DNA of 33,067 nucleotides from Prolixibacteraceae bacterium (lineage in GTDB: Bacteria > Bacteroidota > Bacteroidia > Bacteroidales > Prolixibacteraceae): the NCBI GenBank assembly GCA_947475715.1, contig CANJNY010000044.1, positions 1-33,067 of the forward strand, in the 5' to 3' direction. The position numbers and the translations under genes are program-made. Positions 23,920 through 33,067 of this stretch are shown piece after piece; the first letter of the stretch is position 1, and the number at the start of each line of letters is the position of its first letter. Below the pieces are notes generated by a model, which was not told where the DNA came from, did not search any database, and worked only from the letters and a program-made list of their open reading frames with translations.

Positions 23920-26556
23920 CTATTTCGTAAGCCAGGTCTTTCCTGTCCAGTTGATCTCCCCGGTTTCGGAAAGACCAAATGAGCGGTCATCGCTATACCA
24001 TTCCGTATGCATTAGCCCCATAAAATCAGGATTTCCTGCATTTTTCAGCAAGATACGTTCCCAGGCCTGATGATTCACCAGATGATCCCATGGTGATCCA
24101 TAAGTTCTGAAACCCCTACTCAACAGATAGTTAGTGCCCATCTCAAGCAGGTCCCTTTGCTGATAATTCTCAGCAGTATAAAACCAATGAGCCATGATAA
24201 TATCTTTTTTGAGAAGCTCCCCGGTTTTTTCAAGCAGTTTTAACCCTGCATTGTGATAAGGGTTCACACAGTCGGCCCACATGATCATATCCACTTCAGG
24301 GTCATGGCTTTTAATGATGTCCCTCATCCGGTTTATTTGATATGCTGCCAGTTCATACTCTTTCATATTCCGTTTTTTACAACGGCTGTCGCTGTTTACA
24401 AGACCCAGTTCATCGTGATTAACATGCAGTTTTTTCGGTTTAAATGTTTCAACAATTACTTTAACTAACCGGTCAAACTCCTTATATGCCAATTCTTCAG
24501 ATGGGCATGTTTTCGAAAACCGATGGGCCCTGCTGTCAATGATATCCCCTGTAAAAAACATTGTCCCATTCGCGGGAATACGTCCGGAACTAACCCTTTC
24601 GATCACAGGTGGAGCAGCAGAGACGATCCTGTAATCCTTTTCTGCCTCATAGACGAAGCCCCCTTTGATTGCAGAGGTGAATTTAGGACGGGAGCTTTCG
24701 ATGTTTAGAAGTCGTTCAAATTTCAGATCGGTTCGGTCGCCTTTAAAAGTTATTGGTTCATTTTCCATCAGGAATCCCTCCTCCCACGAAGGATCCCCGG
24801 TGATCCAAAGTAAGGGGATTGGTTCGGTCTGGAAACTTTTGATATAGTCGAAATATTCAAGCAGTCCCTTTTTGATTTCAGGATTGTTTAAATTTCTGTA
24901 ATCCGACGAACGGACCACTATTTCATTGTATTTCAAGTCAATATACTCAAGAATCCGCTCCTTGCTCTTTTCTGTCATTGGAACAGGAAGGTATTGAAAG
25001 GTGGCGCGGTGCGCGGCAATTGGAAAGTCCAGGATAGTTGCCGAGGGCAATGCGACATTCATTTCAAACAGTTGCTTTAACGTTACCAGACCAAAGTGTA
25101 AACCCCTGATGCCTGCACCAATCACTTTAATATGTTGCTGATCAATGATGATCTTATACGCTTCGTCATTGGGGAAAGTGATCTCCCTGGCTTCTGGAAA
25201 GTCTTTTTGTAATCCAAGAAGAACGGTTCCCTGCTCAGATTTAGTGAAATGTCCACCCCGTTTTTCGCTCATATCCTTTTGGATCCGTGCAATATCTGCA
25301 TTTACTTTCCCCCCGGTGTAATCAGAGAAGGAAAGTGCCTTATCTGTGATAAATTCTCCGTTATTCTGCAGTTCAATATTTTGGATCTCAGGAAATACCT
25401 TATGATATGGTGACGGGGCATTTTTTAACTTAGCAAGCCATTTTTCATAACGATCGGCGACCTCTTTTTGTGTCCAGGCATCCATCGGTTCCAGATTGCC
25501 GGCCCGGGCATCATCGGCTAACTGAAAGGCCATGCATTTGGAATTCTTAAGTTCCTGTTTCCCATAAAAAAGGGATGAATCAGGGAGCGGAAGTTTCAGA
25601 AAATGTTTGTAGGTATCGGTGATTTCAGGGGCTTTTCCGGCAAACAGGTAATTCCGGAGCAGCGATTGTTCCCCGTTGGCCAGTTGAACGGAACACGAAA
25701 CAGGATGAACGCCGTCAATCAGATTGAGGGATGACTTTTTCAGAACAATAGTTTCCCCAAGATTTGTCTTTAGCGTTGCAACAACATGGTTTCCATCCTG
25801 ATCCATGATCTTTACAATGGCCGGAATTTTATGCTGCAATAATTCGACTTTATACTTTTGTCCGGCAAAGATCTGATATTCATCGGGTGTTTCAGTGATC
25901 TCGGGGCGTATGTATAAATATACACTCTCCTCAACCCGTTTAACCGTTTGAGCCAGATCGAGGAAACGGAACTGAAAACTCCACTTACCAAATCCCTGCG
26001 AGATCTTAACGCAGAAATGGTTTTCCCCTTTCTTTAAGGTAATTGCGACAAGATCACGATCCGGCTCTTCGGAGCCCATTGTATTATGCTCGAGGATCCG
26101 CTCGCCGTTGAGCCAAATCCGAACCCCATCGTTGGAAGTAACCGACAAAACCATTTTCTTCTCAACCGATGATTGTACAACGCAGGCAGCATAGGCAATG
26201 GTCTGATCTGAGGGTGTCAATATTTCATTCAGGGGGATCAAGCCGAAGGGATTTCTGAAGCGTTCCCATTTTACGATATGTCCATCGGGATGAGTGACCT
26301 CCATCCCCTCGAAGGGGCGAATCTTCCCTTCTCCTCCATATTCCATAAGGTAATCCTTATAATGGCCCAAAGAGGTTGAATCAAAACGGTATTCATTAAT
26401 CCCCTTGGGCAGTGGATTCGGGAAAGGTCCGCACAGAAGCCAGTCACGAAGAAACTCTCCGGGCTTGGGATCCAGATAAACGGGGCCGGTCGTGGCCCCA
26501 GACACATTAGTGGCTGTCAAAATCCAAAGAAATAATAATTGCAATACTCTTTTCAT
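23920..26556 (-). CDS. GH20-like exported beta-N-acetylhexosaminidase family protein
   Basis: This 878-residue protein has a signal peptide (about 1-20). The N-terminal part, to about residue 200, looks like a carbohydrate-binding beta-sandwich (VTSNDGVRIWLNGERIL, LKKGENHFCVKIS). The middle carries a GH20b-like domain (YKIIIDQQHIKVIGA-type segment followed by GIRGLHFGLVTLKQL), then a TIM barrel entered by FPIAAHRATF. The key catalytic motif reads LHVNHDELG with D715-E716, where classical GH20 has H-x-G-G-D-E. MWADCVNP (759-766) and HTEWYSDD close to the C-terminus supply candidate sugar-site aromatics. The Asp-Glu pair supports substrate-assisted HexNAc cleavage, though the family placement is tentative. 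It follows GH78 by 190 bp. Confidence 0.78.
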   Translation of the reverse strand: MKRVLQLLFLWILTATNVSGATTGPVYLDPKPGEFLRDWLLCGPFPNPLPKGINEYRFDSTSLGHYKDYLMEYGGEGKIRPFEGMEVTHPDGHIVKWERFRNPFGLIPLNEILTPSDQTIAYAACVVQSSVEKKMVLSVTSNDGVRIWLNGERILEHNTMGSEEPDRDLVAITLKKGENHFCVKISQGFGKWSFQFRFLDLAQTVKRVEESVYLYIRPEITETPDEYQIFAGQKYKVELLQHKIPAIVKIMDQDGNHVVATLKTNLGETIVLKKSSLNLIDGVHPVSCSVQLANGEQSLLRNYLFAGKAPEITDTYKHFLKLPLPDSSLFYGKQELKNSKCMAFQLADDARAGNLEPMDAWTQKEVADRYEKWLAKLKNAPSPYHKVFPEIQNIELQNNGEFITDKALSFSDYTGGKVNADIARIQKDMSEKRGGHFTKSEQGTVLLGLQKDFPEAREITFPNDEAYKIIIDQQHIKVIGAGIRGLHFGLVTLKQLFEMNVALPSATILDFPIAAHRATFQYLPVPMTEKSKERILEYIDLKYNEIVVRSSDYRNLNNPEIKKGLLEYFDYIKSFQTEPIPLLWITGDPSWEEGFLMENEPITFKGDRTDLKFERLLNIESSRPKFTSAIKGGFVYEAEKDYRIVSAAPPVIERVSSGRIPANGTMFFTGDIIDSRAHRFSKTCPSEELAYKEFDRLVKVIVETFKPKKLHVNHDELGLVNSDSRCKKRNMKEYELAAYQINRMRDIIKSHDPEVDMIMWADCVNPYHNAGLKLLEKTGELLKKDIIMAHWFYTAENYQQRDLLEMGTNYLLSRGFRTYGSPWDHLVNHQAWERILLKNAGNPDFMGLMHTEWYSDDRSFGLSETGEINWTGKTWLTK

Positions 26557-26603
26557 AATTAGTTCGTCTTAGTTTAATTTGTTTCCAATTCCGGTTCGCT
26601 TTA

Positions 26604-26627
26604 GAGAATATCGTATTCAATATTCTC
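26604..26627. promoter_or_regulatory. Perfect 8-8-8 inverted repeat upstream of the GH20-like gene
   Basis: GAGAATAT (26604-26611) and ATATTCTC (26620-26627) are exact inverted copies with 8 bases between them. They lie 48-71 bp above the start codon in the 190-bp gap after GH78. It could be an operator for an unknown dimeric regulator or a weak intercistronic hairpin. It does not match the LacI-like site. Confidence 0.35.
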
Positions 26628-26746
26628 CCAATTTTTGAATATATAGTTTTTAAGAATTACGAAGTGTGCTATTTTCGACTTTTGTAAATAAAAAACAAGC
26701 AGAATAAATGAAGACAACATATTCGCCTTCGAAAATCACAACTGAT

Positions 26747-29700
26747 TTATTTCTGAAACAGCACCATTGCCGGAACCTCCTGCTTTTCAACGCCCGGACC
26801 TGAATATTTCACCAGCAGGTACATCCCTCCTCCTGCCTGAAAATAGTCGATCTTTATCGGAAAGATTCCCTTAACCAATATGATCTTTCCCGTTTTCTCA
26901 ATATCGGCACCATGAGGTCCATCATGATCAACGACCAGCCTGTTATCTATAAACAACTTGCTGCCGTCATTCGACTGGATAAAGAATTCATAGGTTCCTT
27001 CGTGGTTGATTTTAATCTTTCCTTCAAATGACAAGGCGAATTCATCTCTGGTTGAGACGATATCATCAAGACTAAACTTATAAACTATCCCCGATTTAAT
27101 TGGTGATAGTTTTGAAAAGTCGGGAATCTTCATCCATGCTCCATCATAATATTTATACGAAATTCCATTAATTTTCGGATTGATGAAGTCGATATAATTT
27201 GATTTTACAAAGCTTGATTCATAGCCTTTCAACATGGCCCTGGCCTTGATTGTTGTTGGTTTGGAAACATAAAACGGTTTCTGAAACAATGTAGAAGTGC
27301 TGTCAGGATCTGTATTATCAGTGGTATAGCGAATATGGGCCTCAGCAACATCAGAGGTTATATTGACTAAAACAGAATCATGCAACTGGATAAGGGTATC
27401 CCCCGGGTGGATGATTGGATTGGAAAGGATGATATTTTTGAGTAAATTCTTTGCACCTTTGGAGAGAAACCGGTAACTACCTGATTCAACTTCATAAACG
27501 GCATATTTACCTTCGTTTCTCACAAATTTCACGTGCCCATTTTTCCTGACTGGATTTTCACCCTCTGAAACCCCCTCTTCGGTAGCCGCCAGTACATAAA
27601 CCGTTGCAGTGGTATTGGCAGGAATGGAGATATTTAACAGATAATTCTCCCCCTCAAATTTCCATTCCGATTTAACTGTGCCATACATTGACTCATACGA
27701 AGCTTTTGCAAAGGTGAGGCTGCTTACCGGTGTTGGTTTGATGATTGCGTGTTTAAATCCAGGCTGCAACGGATCGGGTGAGATACCTCCGAGATTTTGA
27801 TAATACCATGCGCAAACACTTCCGAACATTGGGTGACTGTGTGAGACATCACCCTGGAAAGTTTCCCAAATGGTTGTAGCCCCCTTTTCGATCATCCAGC
27901 CAAAACCGGGAAAATCGCGCTGATTCATCAGGGTATAGGCCAGATCGGCCCGATCGAGTTTTGTTAACACCTCGAGCAGCAACGGGGTCCCCAGAATTCC
28001 GGTGTCAAAGTGAACCTTATTGTCGCTAACTACATTTTTGACCAGGTTATCGAAGACCGCACTGACATTCTTAGCCTCGGCAATTCCAAAGCCAATCGGG
28101 TAAATATTTGCCCCCTGCCGGCCAATTGAATAACTCGATTTTTCTGAATTATAATAGACGGTATTTATCGCTTTTTGAGCATTTGCAGCCAGCCGGGTAA
28201 AAAGTGCCTTGTCCTCCGTTTTAGAAAGAATACCTGAAATCTGAACCATCATATCAAGGCAAAAATAATAATAACAGCTGTTTACGAAGTCTGCCGGGAT
28301 ATCTACAATCTCTGGGGGAACCCACTCACCAAGTCCCTGACCCGAAAGAATTCCATCCTTGTTTAGGGAATTTTTCATGTATTCGATCCAATGCTTCATC
28401 CCGTCATAATGGTGTTGAAGGATTCGTGTATCGCCATAATACTGATACATATACCAGGGGATAATCACGTAAGCTGCGCCCCATGGAGTTCCGCCACCAC
28501 CGTCCTGATATGGGGTTGTATTGGGCACATAACCGGTTTTATGGTTTTGACCATCGGAGATATCATTGAGCCATTTGGTGTAAAACTGCGACATGTCGAA
28601 ATTATAAATCGCGGCCCTGGCCGAAATCTGACCATCTCCGGTATATCCGCGCCGCTCCCTGTGAGGACAATCACTCGGAACGCCGCCATGGACATTGCCA
28701 AGCTGAGTCCACTGATAGTTATCCAGAATTTTATTGAGCAGGGTATTGGAGCACTCGAAACTCCCTGTTTTGGCAATATCGGTATTTACCACGCGCCCAT
28801 CTATATTTTCAAGAGTCAGTTGTGCAGGCGACCCGAAAACATCAACATACCTGAACGCGTGCCAGGTAAAACGGGGTTCCCAGATCTCTGTCCCCTCGCC
28901 CTTCATGACATAAGTATCTGTTTGATTATACGTTGGGCCAAACTCCTCAATAAATCGAAGTTTAATTTTTGTCCCTTTAGGACCTGTAAGCTTTATTCGA
29001 GCCCAGCCAGAGAATAACCTGCCCATATCAAAGCGATACACCCCTTTGTCGGGTTCTATGACCGATAATGGCTGAATCGTTTGGGTAACACGATCAGGCG
29101 GTGAAATCTGCCCCTTTAATGTTCCTGTAGGTGCGCGTACGATTTCTGCTTTCACCCATTTCGAATCGTCAAATCCCGCGTCGCTCCAACCTTTTTGCTC
29201 CAAACGGGCATCATATATCTCGCCTGAATGTAACCCATTATAGAGAATCGGACTTATCGATGTTTTCCATTTTTCATCACTGGTTATCAACTCATTACTC
29301 CCATCTTCATAGTCAATTTTAAATTGGGCAATAAGTCGTGGCGTATCATACCACAGCATCGTATCGTTGGGTCTGTCGGCTTGGAAATACCAACCATTAC
29401 CGAGGATTATCCCCAGTGCATTTGCCCCGTTTTTTAGCGAAGAGGTGATATCAAAAGTCTCATAGAGAACTGTCGAATTCATATTTCCTATCCGCGATTC
29501 AGACCATTGTTCAACCTTTTGACGGTCATAATTAGTTTGGTTTGGAGAAAGGACATGATCCCCAATTTTATTCCCGTTGATAACTAATTCGTAATATCCA
29601 AGACCACTGACATAAGCGCGAGCCTGTTTGATCTTCTTTGAAATGGAAAATTCCTTTCTGAATTCAGGAGAGGCATACTTTAATTCACCTGTGGTTATGG

Positions 29701-30151
29701 GGGAACCAATCCATTTGGCTTGCCACTGTTGAGCAGTTAACAATCCCATCTCCCACTTGGAGATTGTACTCCAGGCAGATTGATTTTTTTCCTCATCCCA
29801 GATCTGGACCTTCCAGCTCACCTGCATCCCCGGTGTAAGTGGTTTACCTCCATATATAACTTGGTTCGACTGATCTGAATCTATCTTGCCTGAATCCCAG
29901 AGATCCGGACTATTAGCATCCAACTGCTCCTTATTTGTAGCTGCCAGAACCCGGTATGCAGTCTGCCTGGCACCTCGCCCCTCTTTTTTCATTTGCCATG
30001 AAAGTCGTGGCGCACTTACATCCATTCCGATTGGATTTTGGACATATTCAGTGCGGAGGTTAATGACCTCGGGCGGAGCAATGGTTTTTGAAGATTCGCA
30101 ACTGACCATAACAAGGATCAGCAGAAAAAAATTGATAAATCGCATTTTCAT
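26747..30151 (-). CDS. GH78 alpha-L-rhamnosidase lipoprotein with CHB_HEX-C-like and PA14 modules
   Basis: This 1134-residue protein starts with a lipoprotein signal (ILVMVSC, Cys18). N-terminal beta-sandwich domains (about 25-460) precede an (alpha/alpha)6 barrel with DCPHRERRGYTGD (494-506; E499 and D506 as likely catalytic carboxylates) and ATTIWETFQGD (758-768; E763), followed by SHSHPMFGSV (770-779). All of these are GH78 signatures. After the usual C-terminal beta domain come a chitobiase C-terminal-like module (about 910-990, IRYTTDNTDPDSTS) and a PA14 module (about 993-1130, with NHEGTYEFFIQSNDGSKLFIDN). Ordinary GH78 enzymes lack these extra 220 residues. A lipid anchor plus binding modules suggests surface display. 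It is preceded by the propeller fusion gene (35 bp) and followed by the GH20-like gene. Confidence 0.93.
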   Translation of the reverse strand: MKMRFINFFLLILVMVSCESSKTIAPPEVINLRTEYVQNPIGMDVSAPRLSWQMKKEGRGARQTAYRVLAATNKEQLDANSPDLWDSGKIDSDQSNQVIYGGKPLTPGMQVSWKVQIWDEEKNQSAWSTISKWEMGLLTAQQWQAKWIGSPITTGELKYASPEFRKEFSISKKIKQARAYVSGLGYYELVINGNKIGDHVLSPNQTNYDRQKVEQWSESRIGNMNSTVLYETFDITSSLKNGANALGIILGNGWYFQADRPNDTMLWYDTPRLIAQFKIDYEDGSNELITSDEKWKTSISPILYNGLHSGEIYDARLEQKGWSDAGFDDSKWVKAEIVRAPTGTLKGQISPPDRVTQTIQPLSVIEPDKGVYRFDMGRLFSGWARIKLTGPKGTKIKLRFIEEFGPTYNQTDTYVMKGEGTEIWEPRFTWHAFRYVDVFGSPAQLTLENIDGRVVNTDIAKTGSFECSNTLLNKILDNYQWTQLGNVHGGVPSDCPHRERRGYTGDGQISARAAIYNFDMSQFYTKWLNDISDGQNHKTGYVPNTTPYQDGGGGTPWGAAYVIIPWYMYQYYGDTRILQHHYDGMKHWIEYMKNSLNKDGILSGQGLGEWVPPEIVDIPADFVNSCYYYFCLDMMVQISGILSKTEDKALFTRLAANAQKAINTVYYNSEKSSYSIGRQGANIYPIGFGIAEAKNVSAVFDNLVKNVVSDNKVHFDTGILGTPLLLEVLTKLDRADLAYTLMNQRDFPGFGWMIEKGATTIWETFQGDVSHSHPMFGSVCAWYYQNLGGISPDPLQPGFKHAIIKPTPVSSLTFAKASYESMYGTVKSEWKFEGENYLLNISIPANTTATVYVLAATEEGVSEGENPVRKNGHVKFVRNEGKYAVYEVESGSYRFLSKGAKNLLKNIILSNPIIHPGDTLIQLHDSVLVNITSDVAEAHIRYTTDNTDPDSTSTLFQKPFYVSKPTTIKARAMLKGYESSFVKSNYIDFINPKINGISYKYYDGAWMKIPDFSKLSPIKSGIVYKFSLDDIVSTRDEFALSFEGKIKINHEGTYEFFIQSNDGSKLFIDNRLVVDHDGPHGADIEKTGKIILVKGIFPIKIDYFQAGGGMYLLVKYSGPGVEKQEVPAMVLFQK

Positions 30152-30186
30152 AATTAACTCTTAATTATCGTTTAGTTTGGTTTTTT

Positions 30187-32463
30187 TTATAGTTTCTGAA
30201 TAATCTCAAGATAACGGGCCATCCAATAGGGGCAGAGCCAAAATACCGGCTCTCTAACTTTAGTCAGATCACCTTGTATGGCGGACCAAGGATTTCTGTC
30301 CCATCTCACCGTTGCGCGCTCACTTGCCGGGGGAAGCTCGGTAATCTGAACCTCCTCGAGAACCGGACTTCTTACCACATGAACATCCTCACGCAAGGTA
30401 TGATCAATGGGCCAATCCAGCAGATCAAGAGGAGTATCTCGAAGAAAATCTATCGTTTGTGGGATATTTATTTTCTTTCCTGTCGCGAAGGCGTAATTCA
30501 GGTTATTCATGAGGTTTTCCCCTGCCGGCTGAATGGACATCCACTCTTCAATCAACTGATTATAAAATTGTTTAAGCTTCGGATCTTTCTCGTACCGCAA
30601 TAGAATTGGGAATAGATAACCCTCTAGCGTACGGTCAAAATAGATTTGCCATGCCGGATTCTTCTTGTTCAGCCGGGAGACATTATCCAGGTACCCCTCA
30701 TCTTTAATCAACCGTCGATACTCCTGCTCATATTTCTGATCGCCTGTTAAATGGAACGCAAACTTAAGGTAGGCAAGCAGTTCAAACGAGTTAATACTTC
30801 GTTCGGAGGACCAATCAGGATCGCGGTTAAGCTGATCTGGAGACCAAACGGCCCAATGGGTATGTGTTCCGTCAACATCAATCAAATTATAATTTGTTTT
30901 TATCAACTGGTCCATAATTTTTTTCACATGGTTGCGAATAAGAATCTTCTCCTCTGCACCTGCAGCATATTCATAATAATAGAAATAACCCATCATATGG
31001 CCATCCATCTCATCAGGACTGGTATCATTTTTCCAAAGCCATTTGCCATCTGCTGTTTTATGCCATCTTATTTCGACAGGTTTAAAACGTGGATCAGCTA
31101 CCAGCTCCTCAGCCAGTTCCTTCTTTGTATAGGTTTTATTCATATCGTTTACCTGAGTCCAATTAGCGGGGACAATAGATCGCGCAAAGAATCCCTCGGT
31201 CCCGGTAATGGTTTGAAGCGACTTTAAAAAATCAAATGCTTTGCGTGCTTTCACTTTAGCATCCGGATCTTTTGTAGTGGCGTACCGAAAACTCTCCATT
31301 ACGAGATAACCACTGGTATATTCCCCATCGTTATCGTCATCCGAATTTTGCCATGAGGCAGTATCTCCGGGAGTATCCAATCTTAACGAACCACAAATCC
31401 ACGGTTCACGCATATGTTTTGTCATAAGCTGATGGTAAAAATTATCAGCCTTGTCTGCCAAGGTCATTTGACGCACGTGTATTTTGCTTACTCCTTTGGC
31501 AGTAGCGATCCAGGCATTCCCCTGCTGATCAAAAGTGATATCGTTAACTTTATTATCTGTTAACCATCGTTTTGAAAATCGAAGAGAGTGCGACCAATCC
31601 TTTGCATACCGAACCACACCCATATTTGTCCCAACCCACATTGTCCCATCAGGCGATTGTCGAATACAGTTGATATGGACCGATGGAATACCCTGTTGAG
31701 GGGTGAGATTTTTCATAAGCCTATCTTCCTTAAGAATAGAGACACCGCCCATAACGCCGGCCCATATATTCCCCTGTTGATCAACAGATACTGCCCTGGC
31801 ATAGCAACTGATCAGCTCCGAAACATCCTGAAACAATCTGGATTTGCCGTTATTAAACCGGTAAAGTCCATCCTGGGTGGCAACCCAAAGATTTCCTGAT
31901 GCATCGGTTATTGCATCCCGGACAGTACGGGCAACCTTAAGATTTTGCTTCACCCATTTACCCGACAAATAACGCCATATTCCATTGGGACCTAATGCAT
32001 AATTGCCACTCCCATCTTTACAGATTTTGGATATTGGAGCCTCAACACCCTCTTCTTTCGTTAATTTAGCATGACCGAACCGGTAAATACCATCCCAGGT
32101 ACCCAGTAAAATATCTCCGTTATCATTAGCAATCACGCTATAAGCGGGTCCCCGATCTTCGCCTGAAATAATTGGTTCCCAATCACGTGTCCCGGGTTGT
32201 TTACGAAAAACTCCTGATGCCGTAGCGATCCAGATATTACCCAATTTATCACTGGCGATTCCTCTTACCTGATTATCTAAAAGGCTAGTGCCGATGTTAT
32301 AACCATCGTGAAACTCCTGGGCAAAAGGGAGATCCTTATAAGAGAGCGTATCACTTGGGGATTCTTGTTTTTGTATGACCTGTGCTGTGGCAGGCAAACA
32401 CAACAGGGAGCCAAATACTAGTTTAATAATTTGCAGGCGAAACTTTTTTTTATAATTTAACAT
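30187..32463 (-). CDS. Exported two-component-propeller-like / alpha-helical barrel fusion, second copy
   Basis: This 758-residue protein has a signal peptide ending near residue 28 (after a basic N-terminus). Propeller blades repeat across about 35-320: IWIATASGVFRK, LWVATQDGLYRF, IWAGVMGGVSIL, MWVGTNMGVVRY and AWIATAKGVSKI. The C-terminal roughly 430 residues are helical and colinear with the protein at 17626-19755: DGEYTSGYLVMESFRYA, DTSPDEMDGH (about 480-490) and HWAVWSPDQLN. The hydrophilic D-T-S-x-D-E-x-x-G-H motif is the best candidate for an active site. More blades are recognisable here than in the paralog. It lies 35 bp above GH78 and 47 bp below the DHFR-like gene, so it is probably part of the rhamnosidase transcript. 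The role is unknown; it could be an enzyme with a propeller scaffold. Confidence 0.87.
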   Translation of the reverse strand: MLNYKKKFRLQIIKLVFGSLLCLPATAQVIQKQESPSDTLSYKDLPFAQEFHDGYNIGTSLLDNQVRGIASDKLGNIWIATASGVFRKQPGTRDWEPIISGEDRGPAYSVIANDNGDILLGTWDGIYRFGHAKLTKEEGVEAPISKICKDGSGNYALGPNGIWRYLSGKWVKQNLKVARTVRDAITDASGNLWVATQDGLYRFNNGKSRLFQDVSELISCYARAVSVDQQGNIWAGVMGGVSILKEDRLMKNLTPQQGIPSVHINCIRQSPDGTMWVGTNMGVVRYAKDWSHSLRFSKRWLTDNKVNDITFDQQGNAWIATAKGVSKIHVRQMTLADKADNFYHQLMTKHMREPWICGSLRLDTPGDTASWQNSDDDNDGEYTSGYLVMESFRYATTKDPDAKVKARKAFDFLKSLQTITGTEGFFARSIVPANWTQVNDMNKTYTKKELAEELVADPRFKPVEIRWHKTADGKWLWKNDTSPDEMDGHMMGYFYYYEYAAGAEEKILIRNHVKKIMDQLIKTNYNLIDVDGTHTHWAVWSPDQLNRDPDWSSERSINSFELLAYLKFAFHLTGDQKYEQEYRRLIKDEGYLDNVSRLNKKNPAWQIYFDRTLEGYLFPILLRYEKDPKLKQFYNQLIEEWMSIQPAGENLMNNLNYAFATGKKINIPQTIDFLRDTPLDLLDWPIDHTLREDVHVVRSPVLEEVQITELPPASERATVRWDRNPWSAIQGDLTKVREPVFWLCPYWMARYLEIIQKL

Positions 32464-32510
32464 GAATATTTAGTTGTTTTTAAAACCGATTATTTAATCT
32501 TTGATCTACT

Positions 32511-33065
32511 TTAATTTCCGCATTGACGAATACGCTCATAATGCACTTGTACGAGTCCTTTTTCATAATGGGTTGAATTGATAAGCTTAAGATGACTTTC
32601 GGGTCTTCCGTTCTTAAAAAGAGGAATACCATCACCCAGTAAAACCGGGATGATCGAAATAACAAACTCATCGATAAGATCTTCCCTAAGAAGTTCATTG
32701 ACAATTTCGGCTCCTCCGTCGCAATAGATATGCTTCCCTTCGGCTTCTTTGAGTTTAATAATCAGCTCCTTCAGATCTCCTGAATAAAACCTGAAAGTGC
32801 TTTCCGTAAGAACTGGTCGGTCATGCCTTGTGATAATATAAACATCTTTGTCATGATGGGGATATTCAAAACCCATAGCTACAACATTATCATAGGTCTT
32901 TCTCCCGATAATCACGGTATCTGTCGATTTTATAAATTCAAAATAGCCATAATCCTCCCCTGCCTGATCCACCACAGACAAAAAATCAATATTGTCATCG
33001 CGCTTTGCAATATAGCCGTCCAGACTCATTGAAATAAATAAAATCACTTTTCTGTTTGTTGTCAT
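32511..33065 (-). CDS. Dihydrofolate reductase / RibD C-terminal-like reductase
   Basis: This 184-residue cytoplasmic protein belongs to the DHFR-like group that includes RibD C-terminal reductases and stand-alone YyaP/YwjB-type proteins. Visible motifs are FISMSLDGYIA (10-20), TVIIGRKTYD (50-59) and HIYCDGGAEIVNELL (112-126), the NADPH-binding glycine segment. The start codon at 33063-33065 lies 2 bp from the window edge and leads straight into the conserved first strand, so the gene appears complete. Such genes are often unlinked housekeeping or stress functions, and nothing ties it to the glycan genes apart from its strand and the 47-bp spacing to the propeller fusion. Confidence 0.88.
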   Translation of the reverse strand: MTTNRKVILFISMSLDGYIAKRDDNIDFLSVVDQAGEDYGYFEFIKSTDTVIIGRKTYDNVVAMGFEYPHHDKDVYIITRHDRPVLTESTFRFYSGDLKELIIKLKEAEGKHIYCDGGAEIVNELLREDLIDEFVISIIPVLLGDGIPLFKNGRPESHLKLINSTHYEKGLVQVHYERIRQCGN

Positions 33066-33067
33066 AC

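Noticed and set aside
30168-30180. Half-site resembling the LacI operator (ATCGTTTAG) upstream of GH78
   Set aside because: Only one arm matches and the other is unrelated. AT-rich TTAGTTT strings are common before starts in this window.

Overview
The window reads as chromosomal DNA of a Bacteroidota bacterium, probably an environmental or marine Marinilabiliales/Prolixibacter-like lineage. The evidence is AT-rich spacers without clear Shine-Dalgarno sequences, a Bacteroidota-type -7 box (TAnnTTTG) upstream of the ROK kinase, abundant exported glycoside hydrolases and propeller proteins of the HTCS sensor type. The lineage is an inference from style and gene content; no rRNA or other phylogenetic marker is present. 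Every gene except one is on the minus strand.

Right block (33065 to 19951, minus): a DHFR/RibD-like reductase; an exported beta-propeller/alpha-helical fusion protein; a GH78 alpha-L-rhamnosidase lipoprotein with CHB_HEX-C-like and PA14 modules; a GH20-like exported hexosaminidase; an S41-like protein with a doubtful active site; a Tat-exported Gfo/Idh/MocA oxidoreductase closed by a strong hairpin terminator; and a LacI-family repressor. A second propeller/helical fusion (17626-19755) is the only plus-strand gene.

Central block (17392 to 4210, minus): ROK sugar kinase, GmhA-like SIS isomerase, Tat-exported GH38 alpha-mannosidase, FucP-like MFS sugar transporter, two tandem copies of an unrecognised exported TIM-barrel family, a GH92 alpha-mannosidase, and two more tandem copies of the same family. 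The order and spacing suggest one long operon. A LacI-type palindrome sits directly downstream of a good Bacteroidota promoter in front of the ROK gene, so the LacI protein is the natural candidate regulator. No SusC/SusD pair is present, and the only transporter is the MFS protein.

Left block (4209 to 1): about 880 bp of repeats (a decaying two-hairpin palindromic array and an exact 20-unit, 21-bp minisatellite), then a RfaE-like PfkB kinase fused to a HAD phosphatase, followed 3 bp later by a conserved protein I cannot name with confidence. The window ends in an octamer array and a 55-bp hairpin array.

Inferred logic: exported enzymes strip mannosyl residues, and possibly rhamnosyl and N-acetylhexosaminyl residues, from a glycan. 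The MFS protein imports the released sugar, and the ROK kinase and SIS isomerase process it inside the cell. The most novel part is the four-paralog exported TIM-barrel family. It has an invariant Asp-Glu-Pro motif but no visible Glu at the usual clan GH-A nucleophile position. The two propeller/helical-barrel fusion proteins come next.
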